From positions 1 to 25,371 of the forward strand of contig NZ_CAJTXD010000008.1 in the NCBI RefSeq assembly GCF_910580175.1: DNA of 25,371 nt, read 5' to 3'. This DNA is from an uncultured Alistipes sp. (GTDB taxonomy: Bacteria; Bacteroidota; Bacteroidia; Bacteroidales; Rikenellaceae). Both the position numbers and the translations under genes were made by a program. Position 1 is the stretch's first letter. Each line of letters opens with the position of its first letter. The notes beneath the pieces are model-generated. The model did no database searches. It saw only the letters and a list, made by a program, of their open reading frames with translations, and was not told the origin of the DNA. Of the stretch, positions 6,808-14,448 are shown piece after piece.

Positions 6808-7668
6808 ATGCGTCAGTTAAAAATTACAAAATCCATCACTAACCGCGAAAGCGCTTCGCTGGACAAGTACCTCCAGGAGATCGGCAAGGAGGAGCTTATT
6901 ACAGTCGAAGAGGAGGTGGAACTCGCCCAACGGATCAAGAAAGGAGACCAGGAAGCGCTCGAAAAGCTTACCAAGGCCAACCTGCGCTTCGTCGTCTCCG
7001 TCGCTAAACAATACCAGAACCAGGGATTGAGTCTGCCCGACTTGATCAACGAGGGCAACCTCGGTCTGATCAAGGCCGCCGAGAAGTTCGACGAGACCCG
7101 TGGGTTCAAGTTCATTTCCTATGCCGTGTGGTGGATCCGCCAGTCGATTCTCCAGGCGCTGGCCGAGCAGTCGCGCATCGTGCGCCTGCCGCTCAATCAG
7201 GTGGGTTCGCTCAACAAGATCAACAAGGCATTCGCCCGCTTCGAGCAGGAGCACGAGCGTACGCCGTCGCCCGAGGAGTTGGCCAACGAGCTGGAATTGC
7301 CCAAGGAGAAGGTTACCGACACGCTGCGCGTCGCTGGCCGTCATGTCTCCGTCGACGCTCCGTTCGCTGACGGCGAGGACAATTCGCTCTTGGATGTACT
7401 GGTCAACCCCGACTCGCCCAATGCCGATCGCGGCTTGATCAACGAGTCGCTCTCGACCGAAGTCGATCGGGCCTTGGAGACCCTGACCGACCGCGAGCGC
7501 GATATCATCAAGTATTTCTTCGGCATCGGATGCTCCGAAATGACGCTCGAAGAGATCGGCGAGAAATTCGATCTCACGCGCGAGCGTGTGCGACAGATCA
7601 AGGAGAAAGCGATTCGCCGTCTGCGGCATTCTTCGCGGTCGAAATTGTTGAAATCTTATCTGGGGTAG
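6808..7668 (+). CDS. rpoD: Primary RNA polymerase sigma factor (RpoD / sigma-ABfr type)
   Basis: This 286-residue protein is the housekeeping sigma factor that directs RNA polymerase to promoters. Region 1.2 lies near residues 17-50, region 2 near 55-120 with FISYAVWWIRQSILQALAEQ covering 2.3-2.4, region 3 near 130-205 and region 4 near 215-285 with the helix-turn-helix LTRERVRQIKEKAIRRLR. Region 1.1 and the long non-conserved insert of proteobacterial sigma-70 are absent, as is typical in Bacteroidetes. The sigma-ABfr class recognises TTG/TAnnTTTG, the same elements seen repeatedly in this window. A hairpin follows the gene. Confidence 0.96.
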   Translation: MRQLKITKSITNRESASLDKYLQEIGKEELITVEEEVELAQRIKKGDQEALEKLTKANLRFVVSVAKQYQNQGLSLPDLINEGNLGLIKAAEKFDETRGFKFISYAVWWIRQSILQALAEQSRIVRLPLNQVGSLNKINKAFARFEQEHERTPSPEELANELELPKEKVTDTLRVAGRHVSVDAPFADGEDNSLLDVLVNPDSPNADRGLINESLSTEVDRALETLTDRERDIIKYFFGIGCSEMTLEEIGEKFDLTRERVRQIKEKAIRRLRHSSRSKLLKSYLG

Positions 7669-7685
7669 CCGACGGTTGCCTCGTC

Positions 7686-7720
7686 GACAGCCGGAAGCAT
7701 CCGCTTCCGGCTGTCTTGTG
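7686..7720 (+). terminator. Hairpin terminator after rpoD
   Basis: A perfect 13-bp stem (GACAGCCGGAAGC 7686-7698 with 7703-7715) has loop ATCC and is followed by TTGTGG. The stem is very strong but the T tract is weak. Confidence 0.7.
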
Positions 7721-7749
7721 GAAGCGGGGGAGGGCGCAGGCTCCCCGAC

Positions 7750-8249
7750 GATAAAAAACAGCTCTCTGTTAACCCGGAATGTCGGGGGTCACGGCTCCCG
7801 GCAGTGCGGTACGTAGATTCAGCAATCCACTGACGGTGTAAGGCGCAAAAAAGAAGTTGATGCAAAAGTTCAGCGCAGAAAATTCGGTGCAAACGGTTCA
7901 TTCGGCACCGACGATTCGGTGCAAAGACGTTTGTTTTCTGTTTTGCGGTGCCGTTAGTTATCCATCCCAGTCTGTCCCGGGGCTGCCGCCGTCGGCTTCT
8001 CCGGGCCATTCATTCCAGCGATTGCTTTTCGCTCCTGCCGCGGGCTACCGCCACGAGTCGTCGGGAGCCTTGACGAACGTCGGCACGTGGGGCCTCTACT
8101 TTGCGTCTTCGTCCTACGCGGCAGGCAGCATCAACGCGGCTTACTTGCGCTTCGAGTCGGGCAACGTGAACCCGCTGAACAACGCCAACCGGGCGTCCGG
8201 TCTCTCCGTGCGCTGCGTCCAAGCATCTGCAAGGGAGCTGTTTTTTATC
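7750..8249. repeat. Inverted repeat bounding a 500-base island
   Basis: GATAAAAAACAGCTC at 7750-7764 recurs exactly inverted at 8235-8249, and 17 of 18 bases match when extended to 7767/8232. The repeats bound the orphan FISUMP/variable-region fragment. No flanking target duplication is evident. On the strand reading each copy toward the island edge, both encode the words RELFFI, so they may be shared 3' tails of two opposite fragments rather than transposon ends. Confidence 0.6.
8013..8222 (+). pseudogene. Orphan C-terminal domain fragment, FISUMP / retroelement variable-region type
   Basis: This frame encodes a fragment including PAAGYRHESSGALTNVG, a degenerate SSS segment, SGNVNPLNNANRASG and a terminal LSVRCVQ. 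That order is the C-terminal C-type-lectin-like end of Fibrobacter-major-paralogue domain proteins of Bacteroidetes. Such ends are often variable regions of diversity-generating retroelements. The many AAC codons and substitutions at positions where such proteins usually have Asn or Trp fit a mutagenised copy. No domain of the parent protein, no signal peptide and no plausible promoter lie upstream. The frame runs on to a stop at 8297 inside the plsY leader. No reverse transcriptase or template repeat is in the window. Confidence 0.55.
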
Positions 8250-8256
8250 TTTCCCA

Positions 8257-8289
8257 TTGTCCGTTGTTTCAAATTTTTTGTTATATTTG
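8257..8289 (+). promoter_or_regulatory. Promoter of plsY
   Basis: TATATTTG at 8282-8289 matches the -7 element; TTG at 8257-8259 lies 22 bases upstream. The leader would be about 100 bases. Confidence 0.6.
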
Positions 8290-8394
8290 CCATATGAACT
8301 CCGACTTCGGGTTGTCGTGTTTCGGACGATCGGTTGTGTCCGTTCGTTTTCGCAGCATATGCTCCCGAGGCGTTAAATTAATCCGGAAGTTGTT

Positions 8395-9093
8395 ATGATT
8401 CTGACGATTTATACTGCTACGACCATGATCGTGCTTGCCTATGTCCTGGGGTCGATTCCCAGTGCTGTATGGATAGGCAAAAAATACTATGGCATCGACA
8501 TCCGCGAGCATGGCAGCAAGAATGCCGGCACTACCAACATGCTGCGCGTTCTGGGCCGTCGGGCCGCGGTGCCCGTTTTCGCCCTCGATTTCTTGAAGGG
8601 CTTCGTAGCCGTTACCGTCATCGAGTTGATGCAGTACGATGCGCTGATCGGTCAGAACGATATCATCAACCTGAAGATCGGCGCTGTCGTGGCTGCTGTG
8701 CTGGGGCATATTTTCCCTGTCTTCGCCGGATTCCGCGGCGGCAAGGGAGTCGCTACGCTCGTCGGAGCTGTTACCGGCATCTATCCGCCCGCCGCTTTGC
8801 TGTGCTTCGGCGTGTGGCTGGTGGTGCTGATGATTTCGCATTATGTGTCGCTCGCGTCGATGATCGCAGGGTGTTGTTTCCCGGTCTTCACGCTCATTTC
8901 GCCCAAGGTCAACGGGTCGATCGCTTTCGTGGTCTTCTCGTTCGTGATCGCCGTTCTGTTGATCGTTACCCACCGAAAGAACATCAAGCGGTTGAAAGAA
9001 GGCACCGAATCGAAAATCTATATTTGGAAGCCGCGGAGCGCCCGTGGGGCCGCATCCCGTTCCCAAGGCCGGAATCCGGACAGTAAATCTTAA
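8395..9093 (+). CDS. plsY: Acyl-phosphate:glycerol-3-phosphate acyltransferase PlsY
   Basis: PlsY transfers an acyl group from acyl-phosphate to glycerol-3-phosphate, giving lysophosphatidate, the first step of membrane phospholipid synthesis at the inner membrane. All three signature loops are present in this 232-residue protein: GSIPSA at 19-24, GSKNAGTTN at 40-48 and GHIFPVFAGFRGGKG at 104-118. Around five hydrophobic segments surround them. The C-terminus carries a hydrophilic tail of about 25 residues rich in Arg and Ser, longer than in many homologues. The acyl-CoA synthetase gene begins 70 bases downstream on the same strand, suggesting a lipid operon. Confidence 0.95.
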   Translation: MILTIYTATTMIVLAYVLGSIPSAVWIGKKYYGIDIREHGSKNAGTTNMLRVLGRRAAVPVFALDFLKGFVAVTVIELMQYDALIGQNDIINLKIGAVVAAVLGHIFPVFAGFRGGKGVATLVGAVTGIYPPAALLCFGVWLVVLMISHYVSLASMIAGCCFPVFTLISPKVNGSIAFVVFSFVIAVLLIVTHRKNIKRLKEGTESKIYIWKPRSARGAASRSQGRNPDSKS

Positions 9094-9163
9094 CGCGCGG
9101 ATACTGCGCCGTGACAACGACACTTCGCGGTTCGGTTTTTGTGTCCGCCAGAAGTTCAACGCT

Positions 9164-10864
9164 ATGTTACAGGAGAATCTACTGAAAATCTACGAAGCGA
9201 GTTTCCGCGAAAACCGTGAAATGGCGGCTCTGACCGATTATTTCAAGGACGAAACGTTTTCGTATTATGAAATGGCCAAGGAGATCGCCAAGTTGCATCT
9301 CCTCTTCAAGAAAGCCGGCATCAAGCAAGGCGATAAGATCGCGTTGATCGGACGCAACAATCCCCGCTGGTGCATCACTTATATCGGCACGATTACCTAC
9401 GGCGCTGTCATCGTGCCGATCTTGCAGGACTTCACGCCTGCCGACATCATCCACATCATCAACCACTCCGAGAGCCGTCTCCTGTTCTTGAGCGATAATT
9501 TCTGGGATGTCATCGAGGAGGAGCAGATCAAGCAGATCGAAGCCGTTTTTTCGCTTACCGACTTCCATGCGATCTACGAGCGCGACGGCAAGTCGCTGAC
9601 GAAGTTCCAGCGCGATATTCTTAAGAATTACCGTTCGAAATACCCGCGCGGTTTCAGCATCAACGACATCAAGTATCCCGATGTACCCAACGATCGGGTA
9701 ATCTTGTTGAATTATACGTCCGGCACGACCGGTTATTCCAAGGGTGTGATGCTTACCGTGAACAACCTCACGGGCAACGTAGTTTTCGCCCGCGATGCGC
9801 TCAACACGCAGACCGGGACGCGCTATTTCCAGAAAGGGGGACGCACCCTTTCGTTCCTTCCCCTGGCCCATGCTTACGGTTGTGCGTTCGATTTTCTTGC
9901 CCCTCTGGCCGTCGGCGGACACATCACTTTGCTGGGGCGAATTCCCTCGCCCAAGATTCTCATCGAGGCCATGTCCGTGGTCAAGCCTACGATCATCTGC
10001 TGTGTGCCCATGATCCTCGAAAAGGTCTACCGCAAGCAGGTGCTGCCCTTGCTCGAAAAGGGCCCGATGAGTTTGGCCGTGAAGATACCCTTGCTTAATT
10101 CGGCCATCTATTCGGTAATCCGCAAGAAGTTGATGGATGCTTTCGGCGGCAACGTCTCGATCTTCATCGTCGGCGGTGCTCCCATGAACCAGGAGACCGA
10201 GGCTTTCTTGATGAAGATCCGTTTTCCGATCACTATCGGCTACGGCATGACCGAGTGTGCGCCGCTCATCAGCTTTGCGCCCGACAACGAGTTCAAGGCC
10301 GGGTCGTGCGGCACCTATCTTAAGGGGTTGCTCGAAGTGCGGATCGACTCCGCCGATCCCGAGCATACGGCCGGCGAAATCCTCGTCCGCGGCGAGCATG
10401 TGATGACCGGTTACTACAAGAACGACAAGGACACGCAGAAGGTGCTCGATGCCGAGGGATGGCTCCACACCGGCGACATGGGCACCATGGATGCCGACGG
10501 TACGATCTATATTCGCGGACGCTCCAAGACCATGATCCTTTCCGGCAGCGGGCAGAACATCTATCCCGAGGAGATCGAGGACAAACTCAACAACATGTAT
10601 ATGGTGCTCGAATCGCTCGTGCTCGATGCCGGCGGCGGGCGGCTCAAGGCATTGGTCGTACCCGATTACGAGCAGGCCGAGAACGAAGGCGTCGACAAGA
10701 ACGACCTGCCCCAGATCATGCAGAACAACCTGGTGGAGCTGAACGCTCAGCTGGCAGCCTATGAAAAGGTCGCCGAAGTCGTGCTCTATCCCACCGAGTT
10801 CGAGAAAACGCCCAAGCGGAGCATCAAGCGTTATCTGTACAATCCGGCATTGTTGAACAAATAG
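9164..10864 (+). CDS. Long-chain fatty-acid--CoA ligase (AMP-binding family)
   Basis: This 566-residue enzyme would activate fatty acids with ATP and CoA through an acyl-AMP intermediate. It carries the AMP-binding P-loop motif YTSGTTGYSKG near residue 184, YGMTECAPL near 360, GWLHTGDMG near 431 and the C-terminal KTPKRSIKRYLY segment with the catalytic-type lysine. The frame is open upstream to 9044, overlapping plsY, but the ATG at 9164 starts the conserved N-terminus and leaves a normal gap. Similar enzymes in Bacteroidetes are annotated FadD or FAA1-like. Next to PlsY it probably recycles or activates exogenous fatty acids for lipid synthesis (inference). Confidence 0.92.
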   Translation: MLQENLLKIYEASFRENREMAALTDYFKDETFSYYEMAKEIAKLHLLFKKAGIKQGDKIALIGRNNPRWCITYIGTITYGAVIVPILQDFTPADIIHIINHSESRLLFLSDNFWDVIEEEQIKQIEAVFSLTDFHAIYERDGKSLTKFQRDILKNYRSKYPRGFSINDIKYPDVPNDRVILLNYTSGTTGYSKGVMLTVNNLTGNVVFARDALNTQTGTRYFQKGGRTLSFLPLAHAYGCAFDFLAPLAVGGHITLLGRIPSPKILIEAMSVVKPTIICCVPMILEKVYRKQVLPLLEKGPMSLAVKIPLLNSAIYSVIRKKLMDAFGGNVSIFIVGGAPMNQETEAFLMKIRFPITIGYGMTECAPLISFAPDNEFKAGSCGTYLKGLLEVRIDSADPEHTAGEILVRGEHVMTGYYKNDKDTQKVLDAEGWLHTGDMGTMDADGTIYIRGRSKTMILSGSGQNIYPEEIEDKLNNMYMVLESLVLDAGGGRLKALVVPDYEQAENEGVDKNDLPQIMQNNLVELNAQLAAYEKVAEVVLYPTEFEKTPKRSIKRYLYNPALLNK

Positions 10865-10906
10865 GAAGCCCCTTTGCGGCGGCGACTGCGGAAAACCGGG
10901 CCTTAT

Positions 10907-10990
10907 TTCGTGCCTTTAACTTTGTTTTAGATACTCCCGCTCGGCAAAAGCAAGCGAGCTTGCTTTTGCCCTCGCTTATTCGTACCTTTG
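10907..10990 (+). repeat. Palindromic promoter-bearing repeat, copy 1
   Basis: This 84-base element contains a perfect 13-bp palindrome GGCAAAAGCAAGC-GA-GCTTGCTTTTGCC. It ends in a consensus promoter: TTG inside the palindrome's right arm, 20 bases, then TACCTTTG at 10983-10990. A second copy lies at 13384-13468, with only a handful of differences over about 85 bases. An alternative stem, AAGCGAG with CTCGCTT, overlaps the palindrome. It separates the acyl-CoA ligase gene from the histidine kinase gene and may both end the first and start the second. Confidence 0.8.
10960..10990 (+). promoter_or_regulatory. Promoter of the LytS/LytTR operon
   Basis: TTG at 10960-10962, a 20-base spacer and TACCTTTG at 10983-10990 match the Bacteroidetes consensus. 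The -7 element ends only 5 bases before the ATG at 10996, so the transcript would begin at or next to the start codon. Confidence 0.75.
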
Positions 10991-10995
10991 CCTCT

Positions 10996-12057
10996 ATGAA
11001 AATCACACGCAAGCAAACCATAGGCGAGAACCTGCTCTATGTCATGGTGTGGTCGGCCATCATTCTGGTGCCGGTGCTCAATTCGCAGATGATGTCCGAG
11101 TTGCATGTCGATCTGGGCAATGTGTTGATCGCCTGGCGGCAGGTGGCGCCTTACTTGATCATCTTCATCGTCCATAATTCGGTGCTCGCTCCGCGGTTCA
11201 TGCTGCGGCACAAGTACTGGATGTATCTGGCAAGCAATATTTTGCTCATTCTTGCTGTCTTCACGCCCGTCTATCTCTTGGGCGACCGGCTTGTCGTGCA
11301 GATACCTGTCGAGCAGGCGACCCATACCTTGCGCAACGTGTCGTTTACCAATCTGGAGATGTATTGGAACGTCGTGTTGGCGCTCTTCATGACCGGGGCC
11401 AATTCGGGGATCAAGCTCATGTACCAGTCGATCCGTGATGAGCAGCAGATGGAGGAGCTGAAACAACAGAACTTGCAAGCCGAAATGGATTACCTCAAGT
11501 ACCAGATCAACCCGCATTTCTTCATGAATACGCTCAACAACATCCACGCGTTGATCGACATCGATCCCGAGTATGCCAAGAGCGCCGTGATCGAGCTTTC
11601 GAAGATGATGCGTTATGTACTTTACGATTCGGGCCGCGAGCGGATTTCGCTCAACCGCGACATCCAGTTCCTGAAGAATTATATCGGATTGATGCGCATC
11701 CGCTATACCGACGCCATCGACATCCGCATCGACTCGCCCCGCGATCTGCCCGAGCAGGTCTCCATTCCGCCGTTGTTGTTCATCGTCTTCGTCGAGAACG
11801 CATTCAAGCACGGCGTAAGTTATAATCGCAGGTCGTTCATCCATCTGACCATCGGGTATGCTGACGACAAGGTTACCGGGAAGATCGTCAACAGCCGTCA
11901 TGCCGGTTCCGGTAAGCCGCACAAGGCCGGCATCGGATTGGAGAACGTGCGCAAGCGGCTCGGCTTGATTTACGGGCCGCGCGGGTATACGCTCGACATC
12001 CGCGAAGAGGCCGACACCTATACCGTTGAACTCGTAATCCCTACGCTCCATGCTTAG
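10996..12057 (+). CDS. LytS/YehU-type sensor histidine kinase
   Basis: This 353-residue inner-membrane sensor has about four hydrophobic segments in residues 1-140. A short coiled-coil-like stretch rich in Gln and Glu follows. The His_kinase domain has the phosphoacceptor His174 in QINPHFFMNTLNN. A HATPase domain follows with the N box FVENAFKHGV and GIGLENVRKRL. It would phosphorylate the LytTR regulator encoded next, whose start overlaps its last codons by 8 bases. The ATG at 10996 is chosen over one at 10960, because the latter lies inside the promoter. No extracellular sensing domain is present, so the signal is unknown. Confidence 0.92.
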   Translation: MKITRKQTIGENLLYVMVWSAIILVPVLNSQMMSELHVDLGNVLIAWRQVAPYLIIFIVHNSVLAPRFMLRHKYWMYLASNILLILAVFTPVYLLGDRLVVQIPVEQATHTLRNVSFTNLEMYWNVVLALFMTGANSGIKLMYQSIRDEQQMEELKQQNLQAEMDYLKYQINPHFFMNTLNNIHALIDIDPEYAKSAVIELSKMMRYVLYDSGRERISLNRDIQFLKNYIGLMRIRYTDAIDIRIDSPRDLPEQVSIPPLLFIVFVENAFKHGVSYNRRSFIHLTIGYADDKVTGKIVNSRHAGSGKPHKAGIGLENVRKRLGLIYGPRGYTLDIREEADTYTVELVIPTLHA

Positions 12058-12799
12058 ATGTGTCGCTATCGACGACGAACCGTTGGCTTTGCGTCAGCTG
12101 GCCGCTTATATCGCCAAGATTCCTTATTTGCAGCTCGTCGCTTCGTGCAACAATGCCATCGAGGCGCAGCCCTTGTTGGCTGGACAGCAGATCGACTTGA
12201 TCTTCGTCGATATCAACATGCCTGACCTGAACGGTGTCGACTTCGTGCGTACGCTTACCGAGCGACCCATGGTAATCTTTACCACGGCGTATTCCGAGTA
12301 TGCCGTCGAGGGGTTCAAGCTGGATGCTGTCGATTATCTGTTGAAGCCGTTCGGATTCGCCGATTTCAGCCGGTCGGTCGCCAAGGCCAATTCGCTCTAC
12401 GAGTTGCGCAACAACCAGCGGAATGCGGCCGATGCAGCCGCGCCGCTTTCCGAAGCCGAGCCGAAAGACAAGGAGTTCATCTCGGTCAAGGCCGATTACA
12501 AGGTCTCGCTGGTGCGTATTGCCGATATCGTTTATCTGGAGAGCGAGGGCGAATATGTGCGCATGCACCTTGCCGACGGCAGTACGATCACTACCTTGTT
12601 TCGGCTTAAGAACATGGAAGCGGCGCTCCCTTCCGACTCTTTCATGCGCGTGCACCGTTCTTACATCGTCAATCTGCGTTGCATCAAGGCTTATGTCAAG
12701 GGGCGCGTCTTCCTCTCCGATGCAGAGTATGTTCCCATCGGTGAGAATTACAAAGAGGCGTTCCAGCGTTACGTCGATACCAATTTCAGGAATCTGTAA
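12050..12799 (+). CDS. LytTR-family response regulator
   Basis: This 249-residue regulator has a receiver domain (residues 1-120) with the acidic pocket DDE at 8-10, phosphoacceptor Asp54 in FVDINMP and Lys in LLKPF near residue 103. A linker rich in Ala and Glu follows, then a C-terminal LytTR DNA-binding domain (about 145-249) with YLESEGEYVRMHL and the conserved FMRVHRSYIVNL. It overlaps the kinase gene by 8 bases, so the pair is translationally coupled. Targets cannot be inferred from the window. It ends 6 bases from the stop of a convergent gene. Confidence 0.94.
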   Translation: MLRCVAIDDEPLALRQLAAYIAKIPYLQLVASCNNAIEAQPLLAGQQIDLIFVDINMPDLNGVDFVRTLTERPMVIFTTAYSEYAVEGFKLDAVDYLLKPFGFADFSRSVAKANSLYELRNNQRNAADAAAPLSEAEPKDKEFISVKADYKVSLVRIADIVYLESEGEYVRMHLADGSTITTLFRLKNMEAALPSDSFMRVHRSYIVNLRCIKAYVKGRVFLSDAEYVPIGENYKEAFQRYVDTNFRNL

Positions 12800-12805
12800 G
12801 CCCGG

Positions 12806-13273
12806 TCACGGGTTCGCCGCAAGGTTCGGGAAATCGGAGCATTGTTCGTAGCGGCCTTCCGTGTATTCCCAGCAGTAGTGTTTCAGCCCGTTGGTCAGAA
12901 CGATCCAACGGGCGCATAGTACCGAGTTGTAGCGTACGGCCTGCGCCAGCGTGCGGTCGGTAATCGGCACCTCGGGGGCCTTGCATTCGGCCAGCAGCAG
13001 CGGTTCGCCGCAGTCGCCCGCCACCACCACGTCGGCACGTTGAGGTTGGCCGTTCAGTGCCACAGCATATTCTTCGGCGATGCGTTTCGCCTGCACGCCG
13101 CATGTTGTCACAAGATAGGCGATCAGATGTTGGCGTACCCATTCTTCCGGGGTCAGCACCAGATAGATGCCCCGCAGGGCGTCCCATATTTCCACCGTGT
13201 CGCCGCGTTGGCGTGCCCGCAGCCGTATGGGCGGGAAGTTCAGCCGGGGATAGTCGGGGGCTTGCGGATTCAT
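12806..13273 (-). CDS. HsdR-N-like small protein with a PD-(D/E)XK nuclease fold
   Basis: This 155-residue protein resembles the N-terminal domain of type I restriction subunit R (HsdR_N_2 family), which is widespread as a stand-alone gene in Bacteroidetes. Asp81 in RADVVV and the AECKAP motif (Glu96, Lys98) form the expected nuclease-type active site. There is no helicase part and no methylase or specificity gene nearby, so it is not a working type I restriction system here. Its cellular role is not established. It converges tightly on the response regulator. A promoter at 13604-13633 on the same strand could serve it through a long leader. Confidence 0.8.
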   Translation of the reverse strand: MNPQAPDYPRLNFPPIRLRARQRGDTVEIWDALRGIYLVLTPEEWVRQHLIAYLVTTCGVQAKRIAEEYAVALNGQPQRADVVVAGDCGEPLLLAECKAPEVPITDRTLAQAVRYNSVLCARWIVLTNGLKHYCWEYTEGRYEQCSDFPNLAANP

Positions 13274-13383
13274 GGAGCGGTTTTGGGAGTTCGGGGCGTG
13301 CCGGAATTTCGGGGTTTTTCTCGCGGCGCAAGGTAGTCATTTATTCCCGTTTTGCCAATTATCCGTGGTTTTTACTTCGATTT

Positions 13384-13468
13384 TTCGTGTCTTTAACTTC
13401 GTTTTAGATACTTCCGCTCGGCAAAATGCAAGCGAGCTTGCTTTTGCGCTCGCTTATTCGTATCTTTA
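13384..13468 (+). repeat. Palindromic promoter-bearing repeat, copy 2
   Basis: This 85-base near-copy of 10907-10990 keeps the GCAAGCGAGCTTGC core, but one arm has an inserted T (AAAATGC) and the other has GCGC for GCCC. The promoter part is TTG, 20 bases, TATCTTTA (13461-13468), so its -7 element is one base off consensus. It points right into a non-coding stretch ahead of a decayed gene. The remaining bases of the 13274-13646 gap hold the minus-strand promoter and stem described separately. Confidence 0.8.
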
Positions 13469-13514
13469 ATGCAGTGGAGAATAATTGCTTGACTGCAAGC
13501 GATATAAGAAAATC

Positions 13515-13579
13515 ATCGTGAAAAAAGGCAACGGATAAGTAAGTCGTAAAGTGTGTAAGATCACTTCATTTTCACGATT
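13515..13579 (-). ncRNA. Possible small RNA or structured leader
   Basis: ATCGTGAAAA at 13515-13524 recurs inverted at 13570-13579, giving a 10-bp stem around about 45 bases that contain a smaller AAGTG/CACTT stem. It lies just downstream of a consensus promoter on the minus strand (13633-13604). There is no reading frame of useful length. It could be a small RNA or the leader of the HsdR-N-like gene. Confidence 0.35.
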
Positions 13580-13603
13580 TCAAACAACTCGTTAATCTTA
13601 TTG

Positions 13604-13633
13604 CAAAAGTAATTCTTTTTGCGTTATTCGCAA
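13604..13633 (-). promoter_or_regulatory. Consensus promoter on the minus strand
   Basis: TTG (13633-13631), a 19-base spacer and TACTTTTG (13611-13604) read leftward from just past the dinD-like remnant toward the gene that ends at 12806. Transcription would start near 13597. Confidence 0.6.
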
Positions 13634-13646
13634 TATCTATAACGAT

Positions 13647-14308
13647 TTATTTTTCATCTTTTGACATTTCGATTTGTTCGGCGTTCTTTGCAGCCAAGAC
13701 CTGTTTGGCATTGAGACGCGAAACCACCTTTTTGCCTGTTCTGGCTTCGAGTTCCAGTCGGGCATTGCGGGCGATCGTGCCACCTTGCCGTGCGACCGCT
13801 TTGTGTGCCGCCAGCGTTCGGGGCTCGGTTACCTCGGTTATGTCTTTGGTAGATGCCTCCGCGAGCATATTGAGAATCAGCTCGGTGTTGGTCATGTTGT
13901 CCGCAAGTTCTCTTTATGCAGTCCCTTGTACGCCTTGTACTCGCGTGTGGTAAAACCCGACCACGTATTGGTAATTATGTCGGTCAGCGTAGCGAACTGC
14001 TGCCCCTCCTGCACTCCGCGCTTTTTCCATGCGTCGGTCAAGTCCTTGCGCACCTCAATCGCTTTTAATCGCTGATTGATCCAGTTGTCCGAATACCCCA
14101 ATTGCTTATAATCGGCCATCGCCTGCTGAATCGACAATTCGGGGTCCTGCATCTGGTCGAGACGGTCGGTAGCGACTTGAGCCATCCACTGCTTGAATGG
14201 CTCCGCTTTCGGCGACGGGATCGACTGAATGATACGGAACATTCCCTGCGCCGTTGCGCAATTCACTTTCTGGCGACCTCCGTTTGTTTTAGATGATGCC
14301 GCAATTCT
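13647..14308 (-). pseudogene. DinD / Bro-N family gene remnant, truncated and frameshifted
   Basis: Two adjacent frames make up the middle and C-terminal parts of a DNA-damage-inducible-protein-D-like protein. The first (14308-13892) has FRIIQSIPSPKAEPFKQWMA and WINQRLKAIEVRKDLTDAWKKRG. The second (13895-13647) has LILNMLAEASTK and VARQGGTIARNAR. They are joined at KENLR: one missing base near 13900-13906 turns the expected RDNMTNTEL into RTT and a stop. The N-terminal Bro-N part is gone, since the frame meets a stop at 14309-14311 and has no proper start. DinD-like proteins occur in SOS regulons and mobile islands, so this is probably island debris. Confidence 0.8.
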
Positions 14309-14434
14309 CTACTACAAGCCATATCGGCGTTTCCACATATGAAAAACAAGTGCTTACAAAATAAATATAGATTATACCTATTAAAAAGTTGAACAAAAAA
14401 TCAGAAAAAGAGTAGAACGAAAGAATAAAAATGC

Positions 14435-14442
14435 TACCTTTG
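14435..14442 (+). promoter_or_regulatory. -7 promoter element of the B12 operon
   Basis: TACCTTTG directly precedes the cobalamin riboswitch, so transcription would begin at about its first stem. No TTG is seen 19-20 bases upstream; the stretch 14312-14434 is AT-rich and otherwise empty. Confidence 0.65.
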
Positions 14443-14448
14443 TACCAG

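Noticed and set aside
7669..8394. A complete diversity-generating retroelement
   Set aside because: No reverse transcriptase, accessory protein or template repeat was seen anywhere in the window.
12806..13273. A complete type I restriction system
   Set aside because: Only an HsdR-N-like domain is present; there is no helicase part and no HsdM or HsdS gene nearby.
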